Shown: positions 57,548 through 64,000 of the stretch, one piece after another
Position numbering within the stretch: the stretch's first letter is position 1
How the letters are laid out: every line of letters begins with the position of its first letter
Assembly (NCBI GenBank): GCA_030323305.1
Contig: CP106741.1
Location: forward strand, 1,514,001-1,578,000
Length of the DNA stretch: 64,000 nt
Source: Paenibacillus sp. CC-CFT747
GTDB taxonomy: Bacteria > Bacillota > Bacilli > Paenibacillales > NBRC-103111
Reading direction: 5' to 3'
Program-made: the position numbers and the translations under genes
The notes under the pieces: generated by a model
Seen by the model: only the letters and a program-made list of their open reading frames with translations
Databases searched by the model: none
Told to the model about the DNA's origin: nothing

Positions 57548-57769
57548 TAAGAAGGATGCACGATTTCTTTCAATATTTTACGAGAATTCTCCCGGCATAA
57601 AAAGAAGCCCTGACGGGGCAGGGCCTCTGGTTCGCGGACGCGCTGACGGCCGCATTGACGGCCGCAGCGGCTAGGAAGCGGGGGTCCGCCATTGGTGGAT
57701 CCCCGTTAGGGGTGACGCCGAACTCCGGTCAAACGGACAGCCCGGAGGATCCGGACCGGTCCGCTTTCG

Positions 57770-57940
57770 TCACGAGTTCCAGCCTCCCAAAAGAAACGCG
57801 AGCGCCGCTATCGCAATAGAAGCGTTATAAAGAATGTCGAGCCAGTTTTTGGCCGGTGCCGTCACTCCTGTAATGGTCGTATAGACGGCGCGAACGGTAA
57901 TCACGACGAGAGCAATTTGAAACAGCAGATAAGGAATCAT
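57770..57940 (-). CDS. Small membrane protein, 56 aa
   Basis: A short frame with a very good start: ATG at 57940 is preceded by GGGAGGGAAAGGGA. The product (MIPYLLFQIALVVITVRAVYT and onward to LAFLLGGWNS) has two hydrophobic helices, about residues 3-20 and 36-53, separated by TGVTAPAKNWLDI. I do not recognise it. Two-helix proteins of this size include many stress-related membrane peptides. It stands alone between the sugar-importer promoter and the repeat-rich region. Confidence 0.55.
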   Translation of the reverse strand: MIPYLLFQIALVVITVRAVYTTITGVTAPAKNWLDILYNASIAIAALAFLLGGWNS

Positions 57941-57941
57941 T

Positions 57942-58447
57942 CCCTTTCCCTCCCTTCTGTCGCGGCCAAGCCGGTGCTGTCCGTCCGTGGTTCGCCCCCG
58001 CTTCGTGGAATGCAGGCAAAGGGGAGCGAAGGACGGCGGCCGCTTGGCCTTGCTCTATTCTATGTCTCTATCGCCGGTCTGCTTGTGCGTTTGCTAGTGC
58101 TTATCCGGTAACTTTGTCGGTGGGAGAGGTTTCGTAAGCGTACAAAAAGGAAAAAAGAGCCTGAGAATAAAGGAACCCAGGGAGCGCCTAGCTCAGAAAA
58201 GGAACGTGCCCCGGACATAGAGCTCCCCGGTACCTTATAGCCCGGCATAGGAACGTTTGCTGAGAAATAGAGGAACTCTGATATCTTATTTCTCAAAAAA
58301 GAAGCGTTTCTCCGGACATAGAGGAACACCGGTTCTAACTGTGTACATGCCTCAGGTTCGGTGCAAACAAAAAAGCCGCCGAAGCAGCTTGTTGCTAAAC
58401 AATCGTTCTTCGTTTGTTGAATAAAGGAGCATTCCTTTATTCCTCTA
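57942..58447. other. Repeat-rich intergenic region
   Basis: No gene is visible apart from the promoter of the small membrane protein. From about 58165 to 58345 there are imperfect repeats of an ATAGAGGAAC-type unit, including GGACATAGAGCTCCCCGGTACC and GGACATAGAGGAACACCGGTTC-like copies about 110 nt apart. The perfect hairpin GAATAAAGGA-GCAT-TCCTTTATTC occupies 58419-58442, just past the lactonase stop. The CGGTAACTTTGTCGGTGGGA segment at about 58106 is echoed imperfectly at about 60580. Confidence 0.55.
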
Positions 58448-59204
58448 TTACAGGAAGTCAGGGAATGTGGGCCAATTACTCGCTTGATCTCTATCGTGTC
58501 CGAAAAAGACTGCGGACGGCCGAAATTCCTGAATCACATTCTGCATGCGACGAATCGATTTGGCAGCCATCTCTGGGTCGAAGGTCAAGAACGGTACGCC
58601 ATTCTCGAAATTTTCTCTAATATAGGCTACATCAATCGTCAGCAAAACAGGACCCGATGTTTCCGTTGTCACGAGTACCGATTGGTGACCCGGAGAATGA
58701 CCTGGAGTGAAAAAATTTGAACCCCAGGAATCACTTCATGGTCGCCCTCGATTATTTGATATTGTAAATCGGGCAGCCTGCACTCTAACGGAGCATAGTC
58801 GTCGTTGCCTATGGCTGCATAAAATTCCGCTTGTTGAATGAGGATCGGTGAATTGTGAAAATGTCCGTTTCCCCAGAATGATCCAAGTGAAAGTGGGAGC
58901 TAATCACCATTTGAATATCTTCCGGTCGATAACCGACACGCTTTAACACATTTACGATCGAGTCATCCTCCGACATGTTTGGGACGACGCGTCCTTCCCG
59001 TTTAGTCCCTTTATAATAATCAGGATTGTTGATAAACGCATCGGGCATTCCCGTATCGATCAATATCGGCCCGTCGGTCGTTTCCAAAAGAAATGACCAA
59101 ACAGGCATCCCGACTAATTTCCCGGGTGCCAGGTTTCGGTTAACTGCCGATTGATCAAGGAAACATTCACCTACAGGTAAGAAATAGAGCTTCTTAACTA
59201 ACAT
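58448..59204 (-). CDS. aiiA: AiiA-like N-acyl homoserine lactonase, two frameshifts
   Basis: This MBL-fold lactonase would open the ring of acyl-homoserine lactone quorum signals. The restored product has 252 residues, against 250 for Bacillus AiiA, and the N-terminus KKLYFLPVGECFLDQSAVNRNLAPGKLVGMPVWSFLLET aligns well. The metal motif SSHFHLDHSGGNGH has His104, His106, Asp108 and His109 at AiiA numbering, followed by TPGHSPGHQSVLV, LLTIDVAY and FFGHD. Bases are missing in CCCC at 58871-58874 and in the A run at 58711-58715. ATG at 59204 has only a weak site (AAGGATG). The gene is visibly lower in G+C than most neighbours and lies beside repeats and a transposase remnant. Confidence 0.9.
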
Positions 59205-59370
59205 AAGTAATCATCCTTCACATTCTTAGTAGGTTCCATGCCAACAATTTCTCAATTCATGCCATTAGCTGTTTGTAGTGCCATTAATTTCTGTCTATGT
59301 CACTGTACTTCGTCGATATAGCATTTCCAGTAGTAATACCTTTTATTTCACTCTCCGATAGCTTAATCGC

Positions 59371-59660
59371 TTATTTCAAAACAGGAAACGGCTCCGCCAG
59401 AACACATGCATTCAATAACCTATCGAAAATCTCGTTCGGTTTAAATCGACGATTAAAGCGGAAACAGAAGAGTGTTCGGGTCTGGACGAAGTAATATTCG
59501 CGGTACTTGCACTTGGGGCAGCAATAACCGTCTTTCCATCGCTTGGAGAGGATGTAACTTGCACAATCATCTTCTGTTCAAAGTTCGCCTGAAACTTCTT
59601 TAAGGATAAGGATTCTGCGTTTGCCACGTTACACACCACCAGAACACACGTTTGCCTCAT
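59371..59660 (-). pseudogene. Internally deleted IS1595-type transposase remnant
   Basis: With one lost base restored near 59570, the minus strand reads SLKKFQANFEQKDDCASYILSKRWKDGYCCPKCKYREYYFVQTR. This is the zinc-ribbon N-terminus of IS1595-family transposases (RWxDGxxCPxC). The frame then continues directly into FCFRFNRRFKPNEIFDRLLNACV and a stop at 59371. That segment resembles the C-terminal RFNRRF...FDRLL end of the same family, whose usual catalytic DDE middle of about 200 residues is missing. It is therefore an internally deleted remnant that cannot transpose on its own. Confidence 0.65.
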
Positions 59661-59707
59661 TATAGAGCACGAGAATTCGTATTTTCAAGTCCTTCTGAGC
59701 AGAGTGC

Positions 59708-59870
59708 ATAGTTAGAACACCGGTTCTCTATTCCACCGGTAAACGGGCTTCATCGGCCTGTTTTCCCCTAATAGAGGAACAGAGTTCCTCTATTAACCAG
59801 GAAGCCGCTTCAAGAGAGGGAATAGAGAATTCTAGTTCCTCTATTTCCTCGATAGTTCCTTTATCTCTTC
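59708..59870. repeat. AGAGGAAC palindromic repeats
   Basis: The perfect palindrome TAATAGAGGAAC-AGA-GTTCCTCTATTA lies at 59769-59795. Flanking copies include AACACCGGTTCTCTATT near 59715 and AATAGAGAATTCTAGTTCCTCTATT near 59821-59846. The same word recurs at 14295, 58265 and 58318, so this is a dispersed family. Confidence 0.7.
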
Positions 59871-59915
59871 CAACAGATCATCCGCTGCGCTCTTCAAAAG
59901 GAGTTCCGGGGGCTT

Positions 59916-60572
59916 TTGTCGAATGGAGAAAGAACTCTGCCTCTAATTGGCTGGAAAGGAGCGGTTCCCATCCGATACGTTAAAGAGTTTTTCGGTCACC
60001 GGGATGTCCAGATCATGTCCGTGCTGGCCGTGCTGGGCTGGATGCTAACGGGAGGTCAGCTTCTGCGGGCAGGCATCTGGGCGGCGCTCGCCGCCGGGGC
60101 CCTTACCTATACCGTAAGCGAATATGGGTTTCACCGGTATCTTTTTCACTTGAAGCCGCCCCGCCACCCCCGGCTCCATGCCCTTCTCCGCCGTCTGCAT
60201 TACCAGCACCACGCGGAGCCTGACGATCTGGCCTTTATCCTGCTGCCTGTCTGGTACAGCCTGCCACTTATGGCGGGCGTTACAGGGCTGGTGTATGGGC
60301 TGACGGGGGACCCTTCGGTCACGACGGCTTTTTTCACGGGAACGTCCACTTACCTGCTGTATTACGAATGGACCCATTATGCGGCTCACCGCCCCCTGGT
60401 TCCGTGGACGCCCTGGGGCCGCCGGATGAAGAAGCTTCACCTTCTGCATCATTACCAGAACGAACATCATTGGTTCGGGGTGACGAATACGGTCTATGAC
60501 CGGATGCTCGGCACGCTTCCCCCTCCCCGGGAGGCTGGAAAAAGCTCAACGGTGCGGAATCTGGAGGCCTAG
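59916..60572 (+). CDS. Fatty acid hydroxylase (sterol desaturase) superfamily protein
   Basis: This is a membrane di-iron enzyme of about 218 residues. The histidine clusters of the family are present: EYGFHRYLFH, LHYQHHAEP, YEWTHYAAHRP and LHLLHHYQNEHHWFGVT. It would hydroxylate or desaturate a lipid. The start is uncertain: the open frame begins with TTG at 59916, AAAGGAG lies 14 nt upstream, and an ATG at 59923 in another frame hints at a further lost base. The conserved part begins near YVKEFFGHRDVQIMS. The gene stands alone beside the repeat region. Confidence 0.85.
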   Translation: MSNGERTLPLIGWKGAVPIRYVKEFFGHRDVQIMSVLAVLGWMLTGGQLLRAGIWAALAAGALTYTVSEYGFHRYLFHLKPPRHPRLHALLRRLHYQHHAEPDDLAFILLPVWYSLPLMAGVTGLVYGLTGDPSVTTAFFTGTSTYLLYYEWTHYAAHRPLVPWTPWGRRMKKLHLLHHYQNEHHWFGVTNTVYDRMLGTLPPPREAGKSSTVRNLEA

Positions 60573-60714
60573 AGCTTTAACCGGTCACCTTGTTGGCGGG
60601 AAAGTCTCTTAATGCGCACGAAAATCAGTCAAAAAGCAAAACTTTATGCGCGGATCAGGCACTAGCCGAAGACGGCAGGCGGGACGAAGCCGGGTAGGTT
60701 CTTTCAAAGTACAG

Positions 60715-60881
60715 CTGGTGGCAACGGCTGTGGGCTACGGCTGTGGGCTACGGCTGGTGGGTTGCGGCAGTGCCTGTGAGTTAAGATTTGTTCTTGTGGG
60801 TTACGGTTTGCTGTTAGGCCTCGTAAGTTACGGTTTGCTGTTAGACCTTGTGAGTTACGGCTTGCTGCCTGCCGATTGTGC
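60715..60881 (+). repeat. 27-bp tandem repeat
   Basis: The word GTTACGG recurs with its TTACGG core at 60801, 60828 and 60855, an exact 27-nt period, in units of the type GTNNGTTACGGNTTGCTG. Upstream (60715-60800) are more degenerate GTGGGCTACGGCT-like copies. The plus-strand open frame across it (VSYGLLLDL-type nonapeptides) has no start signal or family, so I treat it as a non-coding minisatellite. Confidence 0.65.
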
Positions 60882-60906
60882 TCTCAGGCCCCGCCTGCCT
60901 AGCTGC

Positions 60907-61241
60907 CTAGCCTTGCTCCCTTTCCTTCGCGGCCGAGACCAGCTCTTCATACTTGAGCCGGAGCAGCCCGATGGCTGCCGCCGTGTCCTCCTCCGACGTC
61001 AAGTAGAAGGAAACCCACCCGGAATCGGGGTATATGTGATGAGGCTTCGCCCGGCTGCTGCCGATGAGTTCGTCGCGCACGGCTCTTCTCATCGGCAGAT
61101 CAAGCAGGCGGTCGCCGTGCAGGTGTCCGATCTCCTTCCCCTCGAACTGAAACTCGATCCCCCGAACCGGTGAGGGCCCTCGGTCACTCCCGGCCATCCG
61201 GACAGCTCTTTGCTAATGATTTCCCTTGCCCTGCTTTCCAT
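60907..61241 (-). CDS. DUF5519 (luciferase-domain) protein, frameshifted
   Basis: This small protein has 111 residues after restoring one base in the C run at 61159-61163. ATG at 61241 follows TAGGAGG, giving MESRAREIISKELSGWPGVTEGPHRFGG, which joins IEFQFEGKEIGHLHGDRLLDLPMRRAVRDELI. The H-I-H-G-D segment and the later AKPHHIYPDSGWVSFYLTSEEDTAAAIGLLRLKYE fit the DUF5519 family, annotated as a luciferase-like domain. The biological role is unknown. The gene stands alone between the tandem repeat and the MFS exporter gene. Confidence 0.78.
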
Positions 61242-61303
61242 TTTCCCATTCCTCCTAATTATTGGTTTCTGCTGCTACTTTCCTCGAAGCCCGGGCGAAT
61301 CGT

Positions 61304-62719
61304 TTATCCCGTTTTCCCGGCCCTTACCCCTCCAAGGTCCCTTTCCCTCCTGCGGCCGCCAATATTCAGCCGGTAAGCACACAAAATCAACCCATGCAGC
61401 AAAGCCAGAGCGAGATACAAGTTGCTGAACCCTATCGCGCTATCGTTCCCTTGGAACGGATTCCATCCGACGGAAGCCCCGTGCAAAGCCATAATCCCGT
61501 AGATTCCCGACGCCATCCCCTGGGCCAGGAAGCCCGTCATCGAGAACAGCCCCATCCCCACCCCGGTCCGGTTCTTCGGCAGAGACTGCGAGACGAGATG
61601 GGACATCGCGATCTGGTAAAAGGACTGGCCCACGTTGCCCAGTGCCAGCACGAGAGACACGACCCAGAGAGAGCTTCCGGCAAAAGTGGACAAGAGCAGG
61701 AGGCAGGCGATGAGCAGGCCGGCGGCGATCGTGATCAGATAGGCGTTGCCTTTGCGGTCGGCCAGCCTCCCGGCCTTCCTCCCTAATAGGGCGGAGGCCG
61801 CCGCGGCGGGAACCATCGCAAAGCCGATCCACGTGGAACTCAGGTGATGAACATCGGCGAGCAGAACCGGAGTCAAGAAATAAAGCGAGACCCCGATTCC
61901 GCTGACCAGAAAGGCGGCCGCCAGGGCGGCGGTGTACTTACCGTTCCGGAACAGTGCCGGGTCGATAAAAGGCTCCTCCGCATACCGGATCCGGATGGCA
62001 AAAAGGACGAGGAGACCCGCGGCGGCCAGCAGATAGGCTCCGTGCAGGCTGGTGACGCCGAGGAGCAGACAGGCCGTCCCTGCGGCCAGTAGACCTCCGC
62101 CCAGCCAGTCGAAGGAAGGGCGGGTGTCTTTGACCTCCAAGTCGAGATGCTTCCGGTACAGCGGAAGCAGCAGGAGCAGGAGCAGGGAGGGCATAAACAG
62201 CCACCGCCAGTGGGCCACGCTGATGATGAGCGCCGAGACGACGGGCCCGAGCGCGCCGCCGATCGCCAAGCCGACGGCCGTCATGCCGAAGGCCCGGCCT
62301 CTCCGTTCCGGAGGGAAGTACTTGACCGGAATGAGGAGGGCGGCGGCCGGAATGGCCGCGGCTCCCGCCGACTGCAGGCACCGGCCGAGCAGAGCGGCCG
62401 GGAAGGAATAGGAGACAAGGCCGACGAAGGAGCCTGCGGCGAACAGCAGCAGCCCGAAGGTCAGCAGGCTTCGAAGCTGGAACCGGTCCGCCAGCTTCCC
62501 GTATGTCACCGTTCCGAAGGCGTAGATTAGCGCATAGGAGGAGGAAAGCCAGCTTGCCTCGGCCAGGCTAAGCCCGAACTCCCGGCTGATTTGCGGAAGC
62601 ACGGCATGGAACAGCAAGGCGCTCATGGAAGACATCATCACCGTAAGCATCATCAGCCGCATCAGAATGGGCCCTTTGCTCTCCGGGTTGGAGGAGGCAA
62701 GGGGGAATGATGGATTCAT
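61304..62719 (-). CDS. MFS drug exporter with a local TetR repressor
   Basis: This is a 471-residue MFS protein with 12-14 helices. It starts at ATG 62719 behind AAGGAG. Motif A is YGKLADRFQLRSLLTFG (about residues 75-91), motif C-like glycine-rich LAIGGALGPVVSALI follows, and QSAGAAAIPAAALLIP is typical of Tet/QacA-type exporters. The frame continues upstream without a stop into the TetR gene, but this is produced by the lost base in that gene. Expression is probably controlled by the TetR protein encoded upstream through the 62742-62757 palindrome. Substrate unknown. The frame is intact. Confidence 0.88.
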   Translation of the reverse strand: MNPSFPLASSNPESKGPILMRLMMLTVMMSSMSALLFHAVLPQISREFGLSLAEASWLSSSYALIYAFGTVTYGKLADRFQLRSLLTFGLLLFAAGSFVGLVSYSFPAALLGRCLQSAGAAAIPAAALLIPVKYFPPERRGRAFGMTAVGLAIGGALGPVVSALIISVAHWRWLFMPSLLLLLLLPLYRKHLDLEVKDTRPSFDWLGGGLLAAGTACLLLGVTSLHGAYLLAAAGLLVLFAIRIRYAEEPFIDPALFRNGKYTAALAAAFLVSGIGVSLYFLTPVLLADVHHLSSTWIGFAMVPAAAASALLGRKAGRLADRKGNAYLITIAAGLLIACLLLLSTFAGSSLWVVSLVLALGNVGQSFYQIAMSHLVSQSLPKNRTGVGMGLFSMTGFLAQGMASGIYGIMALHGASVGWNPFQGNDSAIGFSNLYLALALLHGLILCAYRLNIGGRRRERDLGGVRAGKTG

Positions 62720-62741
62720 AGAAGCACACTCCTTTTTAAAT

Positions 62742-62757
62742 GTATGCAAGTACATAC
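62742..62757 (-). promoter_or_regulatory. TetR operator upstream of the MFS gene
   Basis: GTATGCAAGTACATAC is an imperfect palindrome with perfect GTATG/CATAC ends, 23 nt upstream of the MFS start. It shares ATGCAAGT with the palindrome upstream of the TetR gene. Confidence 0.6.
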
Positions 62758-62780
62758 TTTCACAATGAGGAAAAAGAAGG

Positions 62781-63366
62781 CTAGGGGTCAAAGCCCTAGC
62801 AAACAGTGCGCAGCTCTCCTCGATAAACGCCTCCAGCGAAGCCCCATGCTTCAGGGTATCCGGACCTAGCCCGCTGGCGAAGGCTCCGTAATTCATCCAC
62901 ATGAAGGACAGTGCGCTTAGCTCCGGGTCGGTATCCGTCACTTTCTTCTTCTCCGCCATAGCGGCCAAATAGTCCGCCAGAAGCTTCTTAAGCTGCTGCG
63001 GATGGCGCCCAGCCTCCCGGTAAACTTCCTCCGGCAGGCTGCCGCTCCCTTCTGGGCGATGGAGAGGAGCTTGCGGTTGCGGTGCATGAGCCGGTGGTAC
63101 ATCCGGCTGACCGTGACCAGGTCCTCCTGCAGGCTCCCGGTCAACCCTTCTTCGAACAGCTTCGTCATCTCCCCGGCATAATGAAACCGGTGAAAGGCCG
63201 CTTCGAGCAGTCCCTGCTTCGTTCCGAAGCGGCGGAACAGCGTGACTTCGTTAACCCCGGCCGCCGCTGCGATTTCCTTCGTTGTCGTTCCGTCGTAGCC
63301 TTTCTCCGCCATCAGCTCAATGGCCGCCTGCAGAAGCTTGTCAGACGTGTCGGTGTGGGTGGTCAT
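62781..63366 (-). CDS. TetR-family regulator, two frameshifts
   Basis: This regulator of 195 residues (restored) has the N-terminal HTH LLQAAIELMAEKGYDGTTTKEIAAAAGVNEVTLFRRFGTKQGLLEAAF. Joined frames give SIAQKGSGSLPEEVYREAGRHPQQLKKLLADYLAAMAEKK (base lost near 63040). A second loss near 62785 hides the TAG at 62781, so the visible frame falsely continues into the MFS gene. ATG at 63366 follows AAGGAGTTAG. It lies just upstream of the MFS exporter gene and probably represses both genes through matching palindromes. The ligand is unknown. Confidence 0.87.
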
Positions 63367-63380
63367 GGCTAACTCCTTAT

Positions 63381-63400
63381 ATGCAAGTGATCACTTACAT
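63381..63400 (-). promoter_or_regulatory. TetR autoregulatory operator
   Basis: ATGCAAGTGATCACTTACAT is a 20-bp palindrome with one mismatched pair, containing the perfect core AAGTGATCACTT. It lies 14 nt upstream of the TetR start codon. Confidence 0.65.
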
Positions 63401-63583
63401 TCCGATCATAATTCCATCTCTCCCTCTTGTCAACATCAGGAAAAAAGAAAGGGCTGCCGGCCTCCCTGCCCATCCCCCGGAACGATATGCTATAATTCCC
63501 CATATAACGAACCGGCTTCTTCCCTTTTAAAAAGGCCGCCTGCGGCCAGGGGGCCAGCCTGCATAGAGAGGATTTATCGGATC

Positions 63584-64000
63584 ATGACGTTTCCCGTTTA
63601 CCTGCACCTGGGGTCCCTCACCCTTCACCCCCATGCCGTGCTGGAATTTCTCGCGTATTTTATCGGATTTCGGGTGTACCTCTACACGCGAAGCAAGGAA
63701 AGGCTCGATGGCCGGAAGGCGATGTGGGTGGTGGTCGGGGCCACGCTGGGGGCCGCTCTGGGCTCCAAAATGCTGTACTGGCTCGAGGATCCGGCCTCGA
63801 CAACCGCTCACTGGAACGATCTCACCTACCTGATGATGGGCAAAACGATCGTGGGTGGTCTGTTAGGCGGCCTCATCGGCGTAGAATGGACGAAGAAGCG
63901 GATCGGCTTGACGCAGTCGACCGGGGATGACTTCGTTTTCCCCTCATCACCGGAATGGCCATCGGACGGATGGGCTGCTTCCTGACGGGGCTGTCCGACC
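63584..64000 (+). CDS. lgt: Prolipoprotein diacylglyceryl transferase, start only, frameshifted
   Basis: This is the N-terminal 140 residues of an Lgt-like membrane enzyme, which attaches diacylglycerol to lipoprotein cysteines. ATG at 63584 has a weak AGAGAGGAT site. It opens PVYLHLGSLTLHPHAVLEFLAYFIGFRVYLYTR, continues with helices and GKTIVGGLLGGLIGVEW, and after one base lost in CCCC at 63940-63943 reads LITGMAIGRMGCFLTGLSD, the RxGCFLxGxxxG Lgt signature. The gene runs off the right edge. A perfect TATAAT lies at 63491-63496. Because several members of the family are paralogues, substrate identity is likely but not certain. Confidence 0.82.

Noticed and set aside
60646..61173. Plus-strand frame of 175 codons over the tandem repeat
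   Set aside because: No ribosome site, low-complexity product, and it overlaps the DUF5519 gene in antisense.
61304..62968. Fusion of a TetR C-terminus to the MFS transporter in one long frame
   Set aside because: The joining frame exists only because bases are lost in the TetR gene. A good ribosome site and start lie at 62719, and a promoter palindrome lies between the two.
1..64000. Programmed ribosomal frameshifting as explanation of split genes
   Set aside because: The breaks are too many, lack slippery heptamers with structures, and hit unrelated housekeeping families.
1..64000. tRNA, rRNA or riboswitch genes
   Set aside because: No cloverleaf with conserved T-loop bases, rRNA segments or recognisable riboswitch cores were noticed in intergenic regions; a covariance-model search would be needed to exclude them.

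Overview
The window looks like chromosomal DNA of a Paenibacillus-type Firmicute. The genes are G+C-rich with strong AGGAGG-type ribosome binding sites. Carbohydrate ABC operons lack their own ATPase and sit beside a YesM/YesN-type two-component pair, and there are YmaF, DUF3784, DUF2178, pirin and DoxX genes typical of that group. No rRNA, tRNA or CRISPR array was seen. Almost half of the roughly 60 genes are split into two or three overlapping frames. In every case the coding strand behaves as if one base were missing, usually in a short homopolymer, and both halves keep family motifs. I therefore annotate these as single genes interrupted by about 40 one-base losses (most likely sequence or assembly errors) and quote lengths after restoring the frame.

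Layout. 0-4.3 kb: the start of an HTTM membrane protein, an unknown protein, an EmrB-type exporter, a cupin protein and a TetR regulator with matching promoters. 4.5-10.6 kb: a six-gene operon with two ABC exporter ATPases, three membrane subunits and an ECF sigma factor. 10.7-15.5 kb: M3 oligopeptidase, aldo/keto reductase, DUF559-type protein and SDR. 15.7-19.7 kb: YmaF and a UgpA-UgpE-UgpB-like importer with a possible cre site. 20.2-28.7 kb: DUF4349 lipoprotein, pentapeptide protein, large hybrid sensor kinase, chemoreceptor and a Tat-type metallophosphoesterase. 28.7-34.5 kb: MOSC, cupin, Eis-like acetyltransferase, NCS2 permease, glyoxalase-like, DoxX and pirin genes; the last two share a promoter motif. 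34.8-38.2 kb: a small Xre regulator, two small membrane proteins and cydAB.

38.28-38.43 kb carries an array of four 27-nt palindromes at 38-39-nt spacing. 38.4-42.5 kb: two GNAT-type genes with a nitrilase-family amidase, then a rhomboid protease and a NAGPA-type glycosidase. 42.5-44.6 kb: an AT-richer divergent LysR/YeiH pair. 44.6-48.1 kb: DUF3995 protein and a coupled operon of PhnP-like hydrolase, PP2C-like phosphatase and chromate transporter. 48.3-50.4 kb: single-domain response regulator and an HtrA-like protease. 50.7-57.5 kb: complete sugar importer (two permeases, sensor kinase, AraC-type response regulator, binding protein) with cre-like sites.

57.8-61 kb is an accessory stretch: a 56-residue membrane protein, AGAGGAAC-type palindromic repeats, an AiiA-like acyl-homoserine lactonase of lower G+C, an internally deleted IS1595-type transposase remnant, a fatty-acid-hydroxylase-family protein, a 27-bp tandem repeat and a DUF5519 protein. 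The window closes with a TetR/MFS efflux pair that share an operator and the start of lgt.

The main physiological themes are import of carbohydrates under catabolite and two-component control, drug or toxin efflux under local regulators, envelope or redox stress (cydAB, DoxX, pirin, HtrA), and quorum quenching.
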